Part shown: positions 1-12,059 of the stretch, piece after piece
Numbering within the stretch: position 1 is the stretch's first letter
Layout of the letters: every line of letters starts with the position of its first letter
Origin: Capitulum mitella
Lineage: Eukaryota; Arthropoda; Thecostraca; Pollicipedomorpha; Pollicipedidae
Length of the DNA stretch: 64,000 bases
Direction: 5' to 3'
NCBI GenBank assembly: GCA_030062745.1
Contig: CP099841.1
Span: forward strand, 3,968,001 to 4,032,000
The notes under the pieces: generated by a model
The model's database searches: none
What the model was told of the DNA's origin: nothing
Seen by the model: the letters and a program-made list of their open reading frames with translations, nothing else
Program-made: the position numbers and the translations under genes

Positions 1-530
1 ATTCCTGACTCTGACCAGATTTCCACTTTGGGTGAATTGGGATCGGGTGGACAGTGGGAGCGGATATCAATGGTTTCAATGCGTTTCTTTTCATTCACCA
101 TCAGCGGGCGTAGTGTTAGATTTCGCGAACGCTTATGGGACATGCCCGTACATCTCCCTTGTGCAGTTAGACACGCCTTCAGCCCAGTCAGGGCCAGCGC
201 GGAGTGACGAATCCACAGGTGAAACTGAGCAGGATTTCTCGTGCTGTCCGTTTTGGGAAGTTGCGTTTTGCGCCGCTTCTCCTGTATCATTGTTTCAACG
301 CGATAAAATGCGTTTCTTATCGACATATTTCTTTAATCTCCCATTACGCCTCTCGTTGCAGTTTTATCAGCCAGAGTGCATGGATAGCCGACAAGTAATA
401 ACTAGTGCTAAAGATATCATGAAATATATTTGCAGTTCAATGACGTGCGACACAAGCATCAGTTTCCAAAATGCGTCGGTCGGAAACAAACACATTGCTT
501 CTTAGACGCCGTGAGGAGCTGATATTCCGT
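1..530. other. No supported feature
   Basis: Unique-looking sequence. Open frames of up to 157 codons exist, but they show no recognisable domain or codon pattern. Confidence 0.5.
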
Positions 531-534
531 CCCC

Positions 535-706
535 GGCCCGCTCGGCCAGGCTCGGCCCCCTCGGCTCGGCTCGGCCCCCTCGGCTGGCCAGGCTCGGCCC
601 CCTCGGCTCGGCCAGGCTCGGCCCCCTCGGCTCGGCCAGGCTCGGCCCCCTCGGCTCGGCCAGGCTCGGCCCCCTCGGCTCGGCCAGGCTCGGCCCTCTC
701 GGCTCG
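535..706. repeat. 24-bp GC-rich minisatellite
   Basis: Tandem copies of a 24-bp unit built from GGCTCGGCCAGGCTCGGCCC plus CCTC, about six to seven copies, the first ones irregular. The open frames that cross it are products of the repeat. Confidence 0.85.
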
Positions 707-854
707 AAGACGGACGTCGGCCGGCGGCGGCGCTAATTCTCTCCAGCGGAGCCGTCAGCCGGTAACGGGATTACGCCTGTGCTGGCCGGGCGCCGGCCGG
801 GCCCGCCGCGCACAATCAGCAGCCGCCGACCGGCTCACACGCACCGCGGACAGG

Positions 855-1320
855 GCCGGAGCCGCACAGGCACGGCCTGATCCAGACACGTCCAGAGCCG
901 CACAGGCAAGGCCTGATCCAGACACGTCCGGAGCCGCACAGGCAAGGCCTGATCCATACGGACATGGTCTGATCCATACAGACTCGACCGGAACCACACA
1001 GACATGGCCTGATCCATACAGACGCGGCCTGATCCATACAGATACGGGCGGAACCATACGGACATGGCCTGATCCATACAGACATGGTCTGATCCATACA
1101 GACACGACGGGAACCACGCAGACCCGGCCGGACCCACACAAGCGCGGCCTGATCCATACAGAAACGGCCGAACATATACGGACACGACCGGACCTATGAG
1201 CGGATCCTACGTGATATCCACGACTGGGTCCACACAGACGCGGCAGGAGCCACACAGAAACGACCTGATCCATACAGTTACGGCCGGAGCCATACAGACA
1301 CGGGCGGAACCCCTCAGTCA
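855..1320. repeat. 20-bp minisatellite (GATCCATACAGACACGGCCT)
   Basis: A degenerate 20-bp unit, GATCCATACAGACACGGCCT, repeats more than twenty times, with a variant in which GATCC becomes GAACC. Long open frames on both strands here (for example minus 755-1405, with periodic MDQ and VWIRP motifs) are translations of the array and not genes. Confidence 0.88.
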
Positions 1321-2999
1321 GCGGACACGGTCGAGCCCGTGCGGCCCCTGTACCCAGACCGAGCTCCGGGCCGGTCCCCGCCGGACCCTCACGCTCTCCG
1401 GACACGCACTGTCCGGTCCACGCGGATGCGTCCGGCCGCCGGCTGGTCCCGTCCGGCGTGAATTTTTAATCGGCTGGATTTTCTCCAGTCGCGGGCGGCC
1501 AGCGGCAGCGCGCACCCGACGCCGCTTCGAAAAGAAGGAAAGGAGCGAAACTTTAAAGGCGAACGAACGTGAGGGAATTTCCAAATGGAGAACGGCCAAA
1601 AAAGCGGCTGCCGGTTAAACGGCGGCGGATCAGGGAAACAGATGGTGGGTTCGTGCTCCGGGGCTGTTTACCGCGCCGCCCGTGAACGGTTGGCCCACTC
1701 TGACGCGCACATTTGTCATGGTCGCGTCCTGCGGCCGGCGCTCCGTCTTGCTTTGTGTCCGCTCAAGTCGCGCCCGAATACGTTTCGCCGGCGACACGGG
1801 CGGAAATTCCGGCCTGCTGGAAATATCGGCTCCCGCTTGAGGGACGTTCCGTTCAGAAAAGCCCGTGAGGCGTTGACGCAAGTTCCGGATTGAGTATTCA
1901 GCGAGCGGTTTAGAGGCCCCGAGCGGATATCCCACGTGTTTGTGTTGTGGTCCAGTTGAAGTGGAATGGAAGGCGCTCCTAACAAAAGTTGGGCTTTTAG
2001 TCAGAAGTGCCCAGGCAACTGCTGTTACACGTGTGAGAAAGAGCTACGACATGGCGCCCGCTGGAGTGTGAGCAGATGCTAAAACAGGCGATTTTGTGTT
2101 CCGCGGCGCGGAGCGGACAGCGTGCCGTTGATAAACTGTGCGATTATTGCAAAGTTCATTTGATTATCTTGATAATGTCGGCTTCCAACGAGGAGGGCTT
2201 CTGGGATGCCAACAGCAAGACACATGAAATTTACATTTTAGCTGAGTAGACAGATTATTAATGACGTTTTCACCATTTAATAAATTTGTGCCAAGGGGTT
2301 AGATACCACATGCAGCTCTCCCTAGACATCACATATGCCAAAATCTAGAATGGCGGAATCGCAAAAGGCAATGATTGAGAGAAGACAAGAAGTGCAAGAA
2401 GACGCATCTACCGTTGTGGTCGGACCTTGATACGAATGCCTTGCCTCTACCTCTACCAAAAGTTTATCATCGTCATCATCATGACCGTCGCCATCGCCAT
2501 CATCAGTTATTTCGTACATTCCTCTAAGCGTTTTTTCAGCACAATGATAATTATTGCTCATAATGAAACTCATAAGCAGTATGGTAATTCGGCATAATAA
2601 TAATGTCATAAACATGTTACAAAACATGGTTAATCTAAAACGCTATGGCCATTCCTGGGAGCACTGTGTTGCACAAGCGACAGTTAAAAGCCAACATGCA
2701 AGCCAGTTAGAAGCCAACATGTCTGCAAGCAATAAGGAAAATGTGCGCTCCATTCTTGCTGAACGGGCCCGCTGGGACTGTTGCGTGGAATTGTGAGCGC
2801 CTCTCGCCTGATGCGATTCCGGCGTCCCTCCTCGGCGACCGCTCCAGACCTGGCTGTCGCCCGAGCTTGGCGGCGGCCGGCGTCGAGCGGCGTCCTCGGA
2901 CACCGGCCCGGACAGCCGCCCCCCCCGGGGCAGCGGCGGCGCCCTGTCCGGGGAGCGACCCGTCACGGCCACCTGGCCCGGCTGACGGTGATACGGCGG
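1321..2999. other. No supported gene
   Basis: CpG-rich to about 1950 and then more AT-rich, with a short TCATCATCA-type simple repeat near 2468-2505. No protein family was recognised on either strand. Confidence 0.45.
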
Positions 3000-3400
3000 C
3001 GCAGCACAACACGGCGCCGCCAGACACAGCACAACAACACCGCCGCCGGGGAGACACGCTGCACAGCGAGACATAGCACAACAACACCGCCGCCGGGGAG
3101 ACACGCTGCACAGTGAGACACAGCACAACAACGCCGCCGGGATGACACGCTGCACAGCGAGACACGACACTGCAGTAACGTTATCGGGGAGACACGCTGC
3201 ACAGCCAAACACAGCACAACACCGCCGCTGCGCGGGCCTGCTGCGAAACAACGTGCAGCACAGCACCACTACAGGGGGCACCACTACGTAACATCACCAC
3301 CGAGGAGACACGCTGCAGAGCGAAACACAACACAATACGTCACCGGCGAGGTCTGCTGCACAGTGAGACACAACACAACGCCACCACCGGGAAGGCCTGT
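3000..3400. repeat. 43-48-bp minisatellite
   Basis: The core GAGACACGCTGCACAG recurs near 3051, 3098, 3141, 3189 and 3303, joined by CACAACAACACCGCCGCCGG. Copies become more degenerate rightwards. Minus-strand frames rich in RCCAV or VQRVSP are repeat translations. Confidence 0.8.
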
Positions 3401-4975
3401 TTCAGAGTAAGATCATGCTACTAATGTCCAAGATTTCAGCCCCCCGGCGACAGAAATTATAGGCTTATCCATCTCAAGCACCCTCCCAACTTTGAACGGT
3501 GAAACGGGATGACATTTTCAAGCTGTGTAAGATGCGGAATTACGGGCTCCATGATGGACATAAAAAGAGGGAACACCCACGGGCTGGCCGGTGCCTGCTT
3601 TTGTGTACGTTGTGTACATTGTGTACGTTACCTCGGCTTCGATGTTAGTCAACGTTCCACCAGTGCTGGCGGGAGCTGCCCGCCACATTCGCACGCACGG
3701 CGGCGGGCTGACAGAGCTCGGGAGCTCGGCCTCGGCTCGCGGCCGGAGTCGGCTGCACGTCCCCGGCCGCGACCTCAGACAGCGCGGCGGCGCGGTGACC
3801 GGCACTTAATCTGGCGGCCGCCACCACTCCCCGAGGCAGCTGCAGCTACCGCCACTGATGCCACTCCGGCGCTGTCCGATCTCAGGCGGGCGCCGCCGGC
3901 CTTCCCAGCTGCGAGCAGGTCAAACCCGTGCCCTCGCGCCCGGCCCGCGGCCCAGACCCGGTGGCGACGGCCCAAAATCGCGAAATTGATGTGTCTTTGC
4001 GGCGCTCCCACCGCCCCAAGCGCCGCCTCCTGTAGCGCTAGACGGCATTCTTTGCCCATGTTATGGAAGCTTTGCATGTTCCTCAGCAGAAAAAAGGAAG
4101 AGAAATGGGCCGCTACTCTCGGGATTCGCCATCGCCTTCCCCCGCCTAGCAATAAGCAGCGGCGCATGCCAGGGAGCGGAAACGAGGCCGTGATGCTGCT
4201 GAGAGCAGAAACTGGCCGCAGTCATGCGGAGGGCACATCTCCCTGGCCGTGAACGGGAGCCGCAGCCACGGGACGTGCCGGCATGCCTCACTGTGTTCCC
4301 AAAGAGCCTGATCTCCTGGGTGACGGACGACCGTGAGGCGGCGGAGGATGGTCGTGGACCTCGTCCACGGAATCCGCGCGGAAACAGTGAGGTCAGGCCA
4401 CACTAAAGCGGCCCGGACGTGTCCGTCCCATAGGACAGCTGAGCAGCTTACAAGACAGACACTCCGTATACGTAAATTTATGATAACAATACGCAAATGC
4501 GTAATGTTTGACCTAACAACATGCTAACGATGAGAGAGCAATGACGTTTTCTCGTACACTTATAAACGATTCCGTTTTGGATGAAAGGAAAACAGGTATA
4601 TAATATGAGACATTTAGTATATGGAAATACAAGTATATGATAGTGTATTGTAATGTGTTGGGTTAGGTGAGGACCACGATAATAATAAATCATAATGAGT
4701 GGGCCATATATTGGAAGGTAAACGACTAGGAACCTGTGGCATTCTAGTGTTTACGGTAACCAATTGCAGATGCTCCAATGTTTTTGGTTTAGAGCTCTCG
4801 GTCACGTGACCTTGGTCTCGAGACGCATCTGGCCTGCATTTGACAAACGCAGAATCACAAATCCAGCGTCTGTGATACAACGATCTGGTTTAAATAAAAC
4901 GGCAGTTACTTGCACTTGATCCCCGCCTGCACTGGAAGCGACTATGCGTAGCGACCTGTCGTGCGAAGCATATAC

Positions 4976-4977
<2 letters not shown>
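3401..4977. other. No supported gene
   Basis: CpG-rich between about 3650 and 4430, with overlapping open frames on both strands, as GC-rich DNA gives by chance. AT-rich from 4440. No family was recognised. Confidence 0.4.

Positions 4978-5073
<96 letters not shown>
4978..5073. repeat. (TA)n microsatellite
   Basis: About 90 bases of uninterrupted alternating TA. The two hAT-like MITEs at 17299 and 62525 also contain long TA runs, but their 15-bp termini are not seen next to this one. Confidence 0.95.
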
Positions 5074-5074
<1 letters not shown>

Positions 5075-5079
5075 GTATC

Positions 5080-6135
5080 ATAATTTAATCAGCACTGCCC
5101 GAAAGTCTGGCCAACTGATTCCAGGGTTGCCTAGAAGTCAGGAGACAATCAGCGACGCGGCACGGTGCCACCGCCGCCCGCCTTTGCCAAGGACACGGTG
5201 GCAGCAGAGGGCGCACTAAATGAGGCCCGCCGGCCGACGTATTTACGAAAGGCATGCCGATACGGCACCAGGTTTCTTTGAGTGGCTGTGTAGCACTGCT
5301 GCGGCGTAGTCCGTTTCAGCTATTTTGGGGGTAAACACACAATGCGGGGTCTTCTGTTCTGCTCTCCTTCGTCCCACTCGCCGGCCTGTCGTTGCGTTTG
5401 CGGCCGCGCGCGTGGGAGCCGCTGCGCGTGCCGTCGCTGCGGTGGCCGTTGCCTGCCGAACGGCTTGCTTTCGCTAAAATGTTTGCCGACCCACCGATTG
5501 CCCTCGGAAAGTACGTACAAATCGCTGAGGCGGTCATTTCTGATCGTGCATATGGACAGTGAGTGACGCGGGGTGGAACGGAAAAGGCGAGAGAGGGGAA
5601 GAGGCATTCCGGGGATGACTTTGTAACGGCGGAATCCGGGAACCTTTTACTCATCCCCCCCCCCCCTCAGCTACCTATATCGCCGCACGTCGCCCCAAAA
5701 AAACCTTTTAAGTTTAGTCGTCAAGTAGACAATGTGTTTGAGCCATTTTAGTTAGGTGTAGGCCAGCACAGACTGCGTGCTAGTTTGTTTTAAAATGACG
5801 CAGCTGTGTTGTAGTACTCCACGACGAATGCAAACTGGCCGTCACGCACGTTGGCTAATCCTCCTCTGGTCCATAATTACCCTCTCCAGGTTTCACCCTG
5901 TGTCCTATCCTAGTGACAGAAATGACTCACCCCATCCCTCCCTTCACCTTCGATTTCTTTTTCCCAGCTCCAGTGACGTGCCTTGTCAACACCGGTTGCA
6001 AACGTATGCGGTTGAGACTGTTTCGTCCGTATGCCGAACTTTCTTTCGTCAAGTTTAATTCAGCCCGGCCAGCCTTTTCACCTGGCCAAATGATCCAGCG
6101 TCATTTCAGTGGCTGCCTGGGGTCCCCGGACTTCT
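5080..6135. other. No supported gene
   Basis: CpG-rich, with a poly-C run near 5657-5667. No conserved protein was recognised. Confidence 0.4.
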
Positions 6136-6620
6136 TTTTCCGAGCTGCCATGGCCGCAGCCAGCCCAGTCTTTGCCCCGGGAATCTTGGTTACCGATCAG
6201 TTCGGTCCGAGCCTTTCGACCTGCCGATCCAATGTCCCAGTCTTCCAGCCGTCCACGGTCCGTTCGCCCAGGTCCGGACAGCTGCCGACACTCCCGTCAC
6301 TTGCGCGGAGAAAGAATTTAACAAAACATGCGTTAGATGGCAGCTCCTCACACCAGCGCCGCTGGGGTTCCCCCGGGCGTCCGGTCGGTTCGAGACTCTG
6401 AGGGCCACTCACCCCCGACTCCTCTCTGAGCGGCCGTGGCCTCGGCCAGCTCAGTCCTTATCCTGGGACGTTTAGCTATCGATCACCGCGGTCTGAGCCT
6501 ATTTCGACGTACCGGCCCACCACCCGGTCTTACAGTTGTTTACGGTTCCTTTGTCCAGGTCCGGAAGACGCTGTGACGCGCCTTGCCACTCGCGATTAAA
6601 GATTTTTTTCCACTGTAGAT
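6136..6620. repeat. Degenerate direct duplication, about 280-bp offset
   Basis: Two diverged copies lie head to tail, about 6136-6345 and 6420-6620. Both carry in order GGCC(G/T)..GCCAGC.CAGTC, a GGGA..TT segment, CGATCA..(G)CGGTC.GAGCC.(A)TTTCGAC, CCGTCCACGG/TTTACGG and CCAGGTCCGGA. The similarity is clear by eye but copies differ at many positions and by small gaps. Confidence 0.6.
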
Positions 6621-7249
6621 GCCGAGCTGGCGTTTTTATGACGCACTTACGCGCCGATCGTCCACGGCCTGGCTCTACCTTCCCGGCGAAACGGTGACCG
6701 ACCCCACAGCACCTTTTTGGCGATACACGCGTGCGCCTAAAGGCGACATTATCGGCGGACAACTTCTAACGCCACGCTCTATCGGTTCATCGTTGTGTAG
6801 GTAATACAGGCCGGCTTGGAGCTCTGCGGACTGGACCATAGGCCGCCGTTAGCAGAGGAGCGCCGGTACGGAGCGCGCCTGATCGCATACTCACAGACGA
6901 TCCGCGGTAGGATGATTTTGACCTTACATTTCCCATTTGTGAGATCCTCCCCTGGTACAAAGCCGGCTCTGCACGTCTTGGGCGATCCACCGGCCTAGGG
7001 CGGGTATGGCAGGGTGACTCAGTAACGCCAACTTCTGTCGTTTCGCTCGACCTCTCCGACCTCCTCCGCAAACGACTGGTTCAAGGAGCGCCTTGTATTC
7101 ACCGGCCACTACACACGAGTCGCATATCCAGAAATACGGCCTGCTCTGGCTTCTTGCGGTTCCTGGACCATCACAAAATGTCCCCTCCCCTTTACTAGTC
7201 CCCAAAAATATTACATTCCGGGTGAGGTAGGGTCGCCAACATCAGATAC

Positions 7250-7335
7250 GGAAGTCGGCAGCCCTTCTTCCTGTCTCCCGCCGCGCCACTCACTTTTTCT
7301 GCATGTCGGCAGCACTTCTTCCTGTCTCCCGTCGC
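7250..7335. repeat. 51-bp tandem duplication
   Basis: GTCGGCAGCNCTTCTTCCTG followed by TCTCCCGYCGC occurs twice about 51 bp apart. Confidence 0.7.
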
Positions 7336-7624
7336 AGCGAGGCTCTTCCGCTTCGTCCGTCTTGGTGATGCCTCCGTGATGTTTCCAGCAGTCAACCCCG
7401 TTGCTCCTTTTCCTTCACTTTCTTTAGCCCGGCCCCTCACTACCATCGTCCTATTGGCCCTTTCCCTCTCCCGCTGCTTCTCATTGGCCTGCCTCCTCCT
7501 TGTCGAAATCCGCCCGCCTCTTGCCACTGCCTCCGGCTGGTACCTGCTCTAAATTTCCAGGGTAATCGCTACGCCGTTTGGCTGTCATCGACGCACCACG
7601 CTGCGAGCTTTCGCCGAGGTGCGA

Positions 7625-7895
7625 AGACAAACAGGCAGCCATCTGAGCGCCAGCCCGGCCTGAAACAGAGCTGCCGGCGTGATGGTGATGTTGCATTTAT
7701 TCCAGATGTCGGCGCGGGTCTTCAAAGCTTCCTGACCCGTAATCGTCTTGCCTGGCTGTTCTCGGCGGCCTGTGGCGGGAGTTTTCGAAGTGGTGTAAAA
7801 CAGACGGCCATCTGAGAGCGGCCCGTCCTTAAACAGAGCTGTCGGCGCCGCGGTAATCGTTCTCTTGTTCTCGTTGTCGGCGTTGGACTTCGATG
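7625..7895. repeat. About 167-bp direct duplication
   Basis: A CCATCTGAG(A)GCG..GCCCG.CCT.AAACAGAGCTG.CGGCG block occurs near 7638 and again near 7808. The copies are diverged. Confidence 0.6.
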
Positions 7896-7899
7896 ACAC

Positions 7900-8935
7900 C
7901 GGCCGGCAAATGATCGTGTTTGGCTGGTGCTGGCGCATAATGCGCTGGTCTGTGGAACGTCATCATGAAAAAGTAAATGGATAAAAACGGAATGTAATTT
8001 ATAAAAAAAACGCAAAAATGTGACCCAGTAACACTTTAAACCCCTTTTCAGTGAGTCAAGTCACGTGGCTGGAGGATTTCCACGCCGTGCACAGCTGATG
8101 TAAATGAACGCTGGCCAAAATGGAAATGTAGACGTCGTTACAGTTTATTTGGTACGTGACGTCTTTTAGATTGTTTTTAGGTAACGTCTGGAAATTCTTC
8201 CCTGTCGGTGGTTGCTGTCAACCGGGAAATAGTTTCATGTGCCCCAATGCGTGAATGCGCTAAGAAATGTTGCTGAACTTCTAGTTCATACATAACACTG
8301 AGTAGTAAACCTGTTGATCACTTCAGGAAACCGTCAAAACTCAAAACACTCACAAAAGGCCACCTGTTTTCAGCCTTCCAAAAAGGCCGCACTGTTGTGC
8401 GCCGCGATGGCGCAGTTTGTTGTGACGCTTGCCATTTGAAAACGAGGTGGAGCTGGTTCAGATACAGGTTGTCGCTGCAGTTTTCTGCGAGTCTTTGAAC
8501 GGAGCGATTGTCACTATCCAGCAATGTATTTCCCGGAACTGGCTGTTCTTATTTTATGTTCAGAAACTTTGAAACGAGATGGGTCTTCAAGACAGCATCT
8601 TGCGAGTACAACATTTACGGTCATTGCCCCTTGCATGAAGTGCACTTATTCCACGAAACCTGTTCACATGGCCCAATGTCCCGGGAAGGGAGGATAGCAG
8701 ACAGTAGTACTAAAAGTATAATAAGCATAATAGGAGAAAGTGTAATAATAAGAACCAACATTACTGAAAAGTGCACTGTTGGGTCGTGATAATGTTCGTT
8801 CACCAACGAGTGGCAAAAAAAACTGCCGCGACACCCGGTGTTTGAGTCCTTCCCACTTTGCTTTGCGAACTCCGCTTTGCAGACAAATTCCTGAGTTAAT
8901 AAACAACTTTGCTTATCTTATGCCACATTGATTCC
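7900..8935. other. No supported gene
   Basis: Moderately AT-rich sequence without recognised coding or repeat structure. Confidence 0.4.
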
Positions 8936-9113
8936 CAGGGGCGCGGCCAGGATTTTCTTAAGGGGGAGGGCCCGGAGCTCAGTGTGAGGTGAAATCGTAC
9001 GAAAACCGCCTGCTGGGAAGACGATGTGCATGGTTTTCACAAAAAAATGCAGGCCTAAGGGAGGTGGAGGCGCCCCCACCCAGCCCCTAGCCCCCACCCC
9101 GGCTGCGCCAGCG
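8936..9113 (+). mobile_element. hAT-like MITE, GGCGYAGCCAGGA family, copy 1 (178 bp)
   Basis: Begins CAGGGGCGCGGCCAGGATTT and ends with the approximate inverse GGCTGCGCCAGCG. The flanks TTGATTCC (8928-8935) and TTAATTCT (9114-9121) match at 6 of 8 positions, as an 8-bp target-site duplication should. The interior (CGTACGAAAACCGCCTGCTGG, then GGAAGACGATGTGCATGGTT) matches the reverse complement of the copy at 52633-52807. CAG termini with 8-bp duplications are typical of hAT transposons. No coding capacity. Confidence 0.85.
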
Positions 9114-9119
9114 TTAATT

Positions 9120-9745
9120 CTAGTTTTCTCATTTAAAAAAAGAAATATGGTAGGAATGAGAATCCCAACCAGATTTCTATAACACTTACTAGTTGAGCGT
9201 TACGGTGTCTCCTCAGCTGACTACTTGATTGCAGCTCTTTTACAACCTTCATAGCAACCACCAACAGGAAGTGCTTCCAGATATAACGTGATCTAAAAAA
9301 AACGTCACGCGCCAAATCAGCCAAGCACAGAAATCTGGTGCCTTATTGACATGTCTGTCATTGACAGGACGCCTGGCGCGCTTGCCGCCCGTCAGCGAGG
9401 CTGAGATCCGTCAACGCGGCGGAGACCGGAGCAGCAGCGGCGGCCCGGTGAATGTCAAGTCAGCAAGTCAAATCAGCAAGTCGGCACCGCACGGTTTGAA
9501 CTCAGCGGGGAGGATGCATTGTTTTGCACATGGTTTTCCTGTTACATAGTTTTCTGGCATAACGGAAAAGAACTGCTAGGAGCAGTGAATCATACGGTCA
9601 GCGGAGATACCATGGATAGGCCGGTTCAGAGATAGAAACAGGTGATCTACATGCACCCGGGATCAGAAATACGCCTCACTCGATGCACCTGCCTACACGT
9701 GGTCCAGTCGTGATCACAGCAGTGTTCCGTCGTGGCATTTCCGCT
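9120..9745. other. No supported gene
   Basis: Sequence between a MITE and the dead hAT transposase. It may include the downstream part of that transposon, but no terminal repeat was identified. Confidence 0.4.
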
Positions 9746-9747
9746 CT

Positions 9748-11087
9748 TTACACTTTCGAACATCTGCTCTTTTTCTCTCTTGTTAATGCAAATGATCTGG
9801 AGTATCTTGAGTCCAATATGGTTGCTCTGGCCAGAACATCTCTGTTCGAATTCAAGGCAGTGCGGCGCTTGAAGTTGTCCACCATGGTACTCTTGATAGC
9901 CACCATGCAGTTAAGATCATCCTCTTTCACTTCCATCTGCTTTTCAAGCTGTTTGACCAGTGGAAGGGCAAGTGCTGCCATTTAATATTTGTCTTCTCCC
10001 AGCAGGGTCGTGGACTCATCGAATGGTTCTTGAAAAGTGACCACTTTGTCGGCTCGTTCGACTTCTTTTTCGCCAGTCACCAGTGACGGCTCTCCGATCT
10101 CACGCGAGCAATCGTTAACGAACTGCACGTTCATTAAGCCTGTGTTTTTAGAGGTAACGTGCCCTGGATCATCCAGGTCACTTGCCCTGTCTTCAGAGAC
10201 ATGCTCAGTTTTGTCGGCTTTAATAATGGATTTAACCATTCCAAGGGTACTGTTGCACTCGGTACTTCTTGTTTCAGTGACTGGGTCTTCAGGCTCCGTT
10301 TTGCTGCTGCTTTTCCAGTCTATACTTCATTTCATATATTTTTACGACTTCTTAGCTATATTTTCATCTTATCAATCATGGTGCCTACAGCAAGGCGCGC
10401 TTTTGGTCCATGGCTGACCGTTGACTAAATCAGTTGAGTCATGCGTCGGTTCTTTTCTGGATTCGGGCACGCCGCTCTCATTTTGTTCTCATTGTCCGTT
10501 ACGCGAACACTTCGGCCTTCACTCCAAACTAGGCTTCCACTTTTCTTGTCCTAGCATTGTAGTTTTCTGCTATATGTGATTCTTTCATTTCTTTCACGCC
10601 GAGACTTGAGGACATGAGCTCCCACTTCTCGTCGACGTAGCGGACATTAATGTTCACAAGAGCTAGCAGCGCTATTGCTGGACCATCTATCCGTTGTTTT
10701 TGCCATCGTCTCAACATTTTTCAGGTCAGCCTTCATGAACTCAGCCTCTGATTCATAGAATTCGTCAGTGTAGCTGGCTATCGTTATGCGATGAGGAATT
10801 TCGTACTCGGGAAAAGCAAGTGAACAAAAATCACGGAGGCCACCGTCTTCAGCAATGTATATGAGCCGGTTGTTTCGACAGATCCACTTCGCGATTGCGC
10901 CAGTAGCATCCTTCCATTTCCCAGAATTTCTTCCCCATTTCTTTGGATGGTTTTTACCGGATGCCGAAGGATGCCACAAAACGCTTGCAAGTTCGGTTTG
11001 TTTCTGCTTTTCTTCACGCCTTTGTTTTAGTTCTGGATGTCCCATTACCTTATTAGCCACGTTCGTTGTTTGTTTATAGTTGAGCAC
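9748..11087 (-). pseudogene. Decayed hAT transposase, ZBED-like
   Basis: Minus-strand fragments line up in order with a hAT transposase of the ZBED type. About 10650-11087 holds an AIAKWIC...DGGLRDFCSLAFPEYEIP stretch, the usual segment upstream of the RNase H-like core. About 10529-10700 holds NINVRYVDEKWEL...MKESHIAENYNA, matching the TDxW...HYIDxxWxL...HTxENI part of the fold. Near 10490-10515 VTDNENKM resembles the TDNGSNM catalytic segment. About 9982-10090 holds FQEPFDESTTLLGEDKY and 9748-9981 ends in VLARATILDSRY, the ATxLDPRFK motif. The fragments are in different frames with stops between them, and the C-terminal dimerisation part is missing. Expected role when intact: cut-and-paste transposition. 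It is now inactive. Element ends were not found. Confidence 0.8.
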
Positions 11088-11099
11088 TTCTTCTTAAAT

Positions 11100-12055
11100 A
11101 TTTTGCATGTCACTTTCGTTCTTTCTACGACGCCTGATTCAGGAACGACAAAACCGACATGCTCACAAACCAAGCTCCTGCAGGTGTTTTTGGAGGGACC
11201 AACATACGTTGTTTCTTTTTCCGTTCTGTAAGGACCAAAGTCAAACTTCCTTCTTCAAACAAACTCATTCCTACTTTCGAATCTCTGAAGAAAAAACGGG
11301 AGGGGATTTCATGTTGTCATGATTTTCATGGAGCTATAATGAAGACGCGTGTTTTACTACACTTCAAGACAAGTTAAATATCTATAGAGCAGCAGCAACT
11401 TCCCATTCCGCAGAGGCCGCAGAAAAGAGCATGTGAACGCGGAACACTCCCGGAATCTCAGATGGAAACGGTAAGTTGGCAACAGTATTTAGATCGCACG
11501 TTAAACTCATAACCGTACCGTTAATTCGGAATTACGTAAACGGGCCCTGGGATCAGAATTACGAGCCCAAGCACCAAGGTATGCTTAGATCGAAATCTGA
11601 TTGGAGAAAACGCCCTGACAAAACATTTTCACTGAATTCATGAGATAGCCACCGGAAATAGATGCTCTCATAGTCACCGTTCGGATTGCCATACGCGAAG
11701 AGCCCAACAACTGCGCTGAAACGGCACAAGTTTTGCTCATTGCGCAGCCCGTGCGTTTGATGATCGACACGTTCCACACCCCACATATGGCGCTGAAGAA
11801 ACGCTATTCCAAAACGACCCTCTGTTTAGACACCGGTAAATGACAAAACGAGGAAGTCACCCTCCCACAAACGTGGAAGATAACTCGGCCTTCCAATATG
11901 CGAATGTATCCTGAACTACGGTTGGGTGAACTGCGCAGCCGCCGCTGCGCCCGGCTGCCGTCTCCGGCCGCTGGCCATCCGGGCGCTGAGGCTCTTCTTG
12001 ATGATGCCCTGTTGCTGATAAAAGATAGGCGTCCCCGGTACGGATGGTCAGCTGG
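11100..12055. other. No supported gene
   Basis: If the neighbouring EHMT-like locus were intact, ankyrin repeats and a SET domain would be expected on the minus strand at or below these coordinates. I found neither here nor further left. Confidence 0.4.
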
Positions 12056-12059
12056 ACGG

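Noticed and set aside
471..1405. Long open frames on both strands with periodic residues (MDQ, VWIRP)
   Set aside because: They are translations of the 24-bp and 20-bp minisatellites; frames run open because the unit lengths keep stops out.
4890..5219. Open frames of alternating Ile and Tyr
   Set aside because: They come from the (TA)n tract; the same holds at 17282-17668 and 62589-62965.
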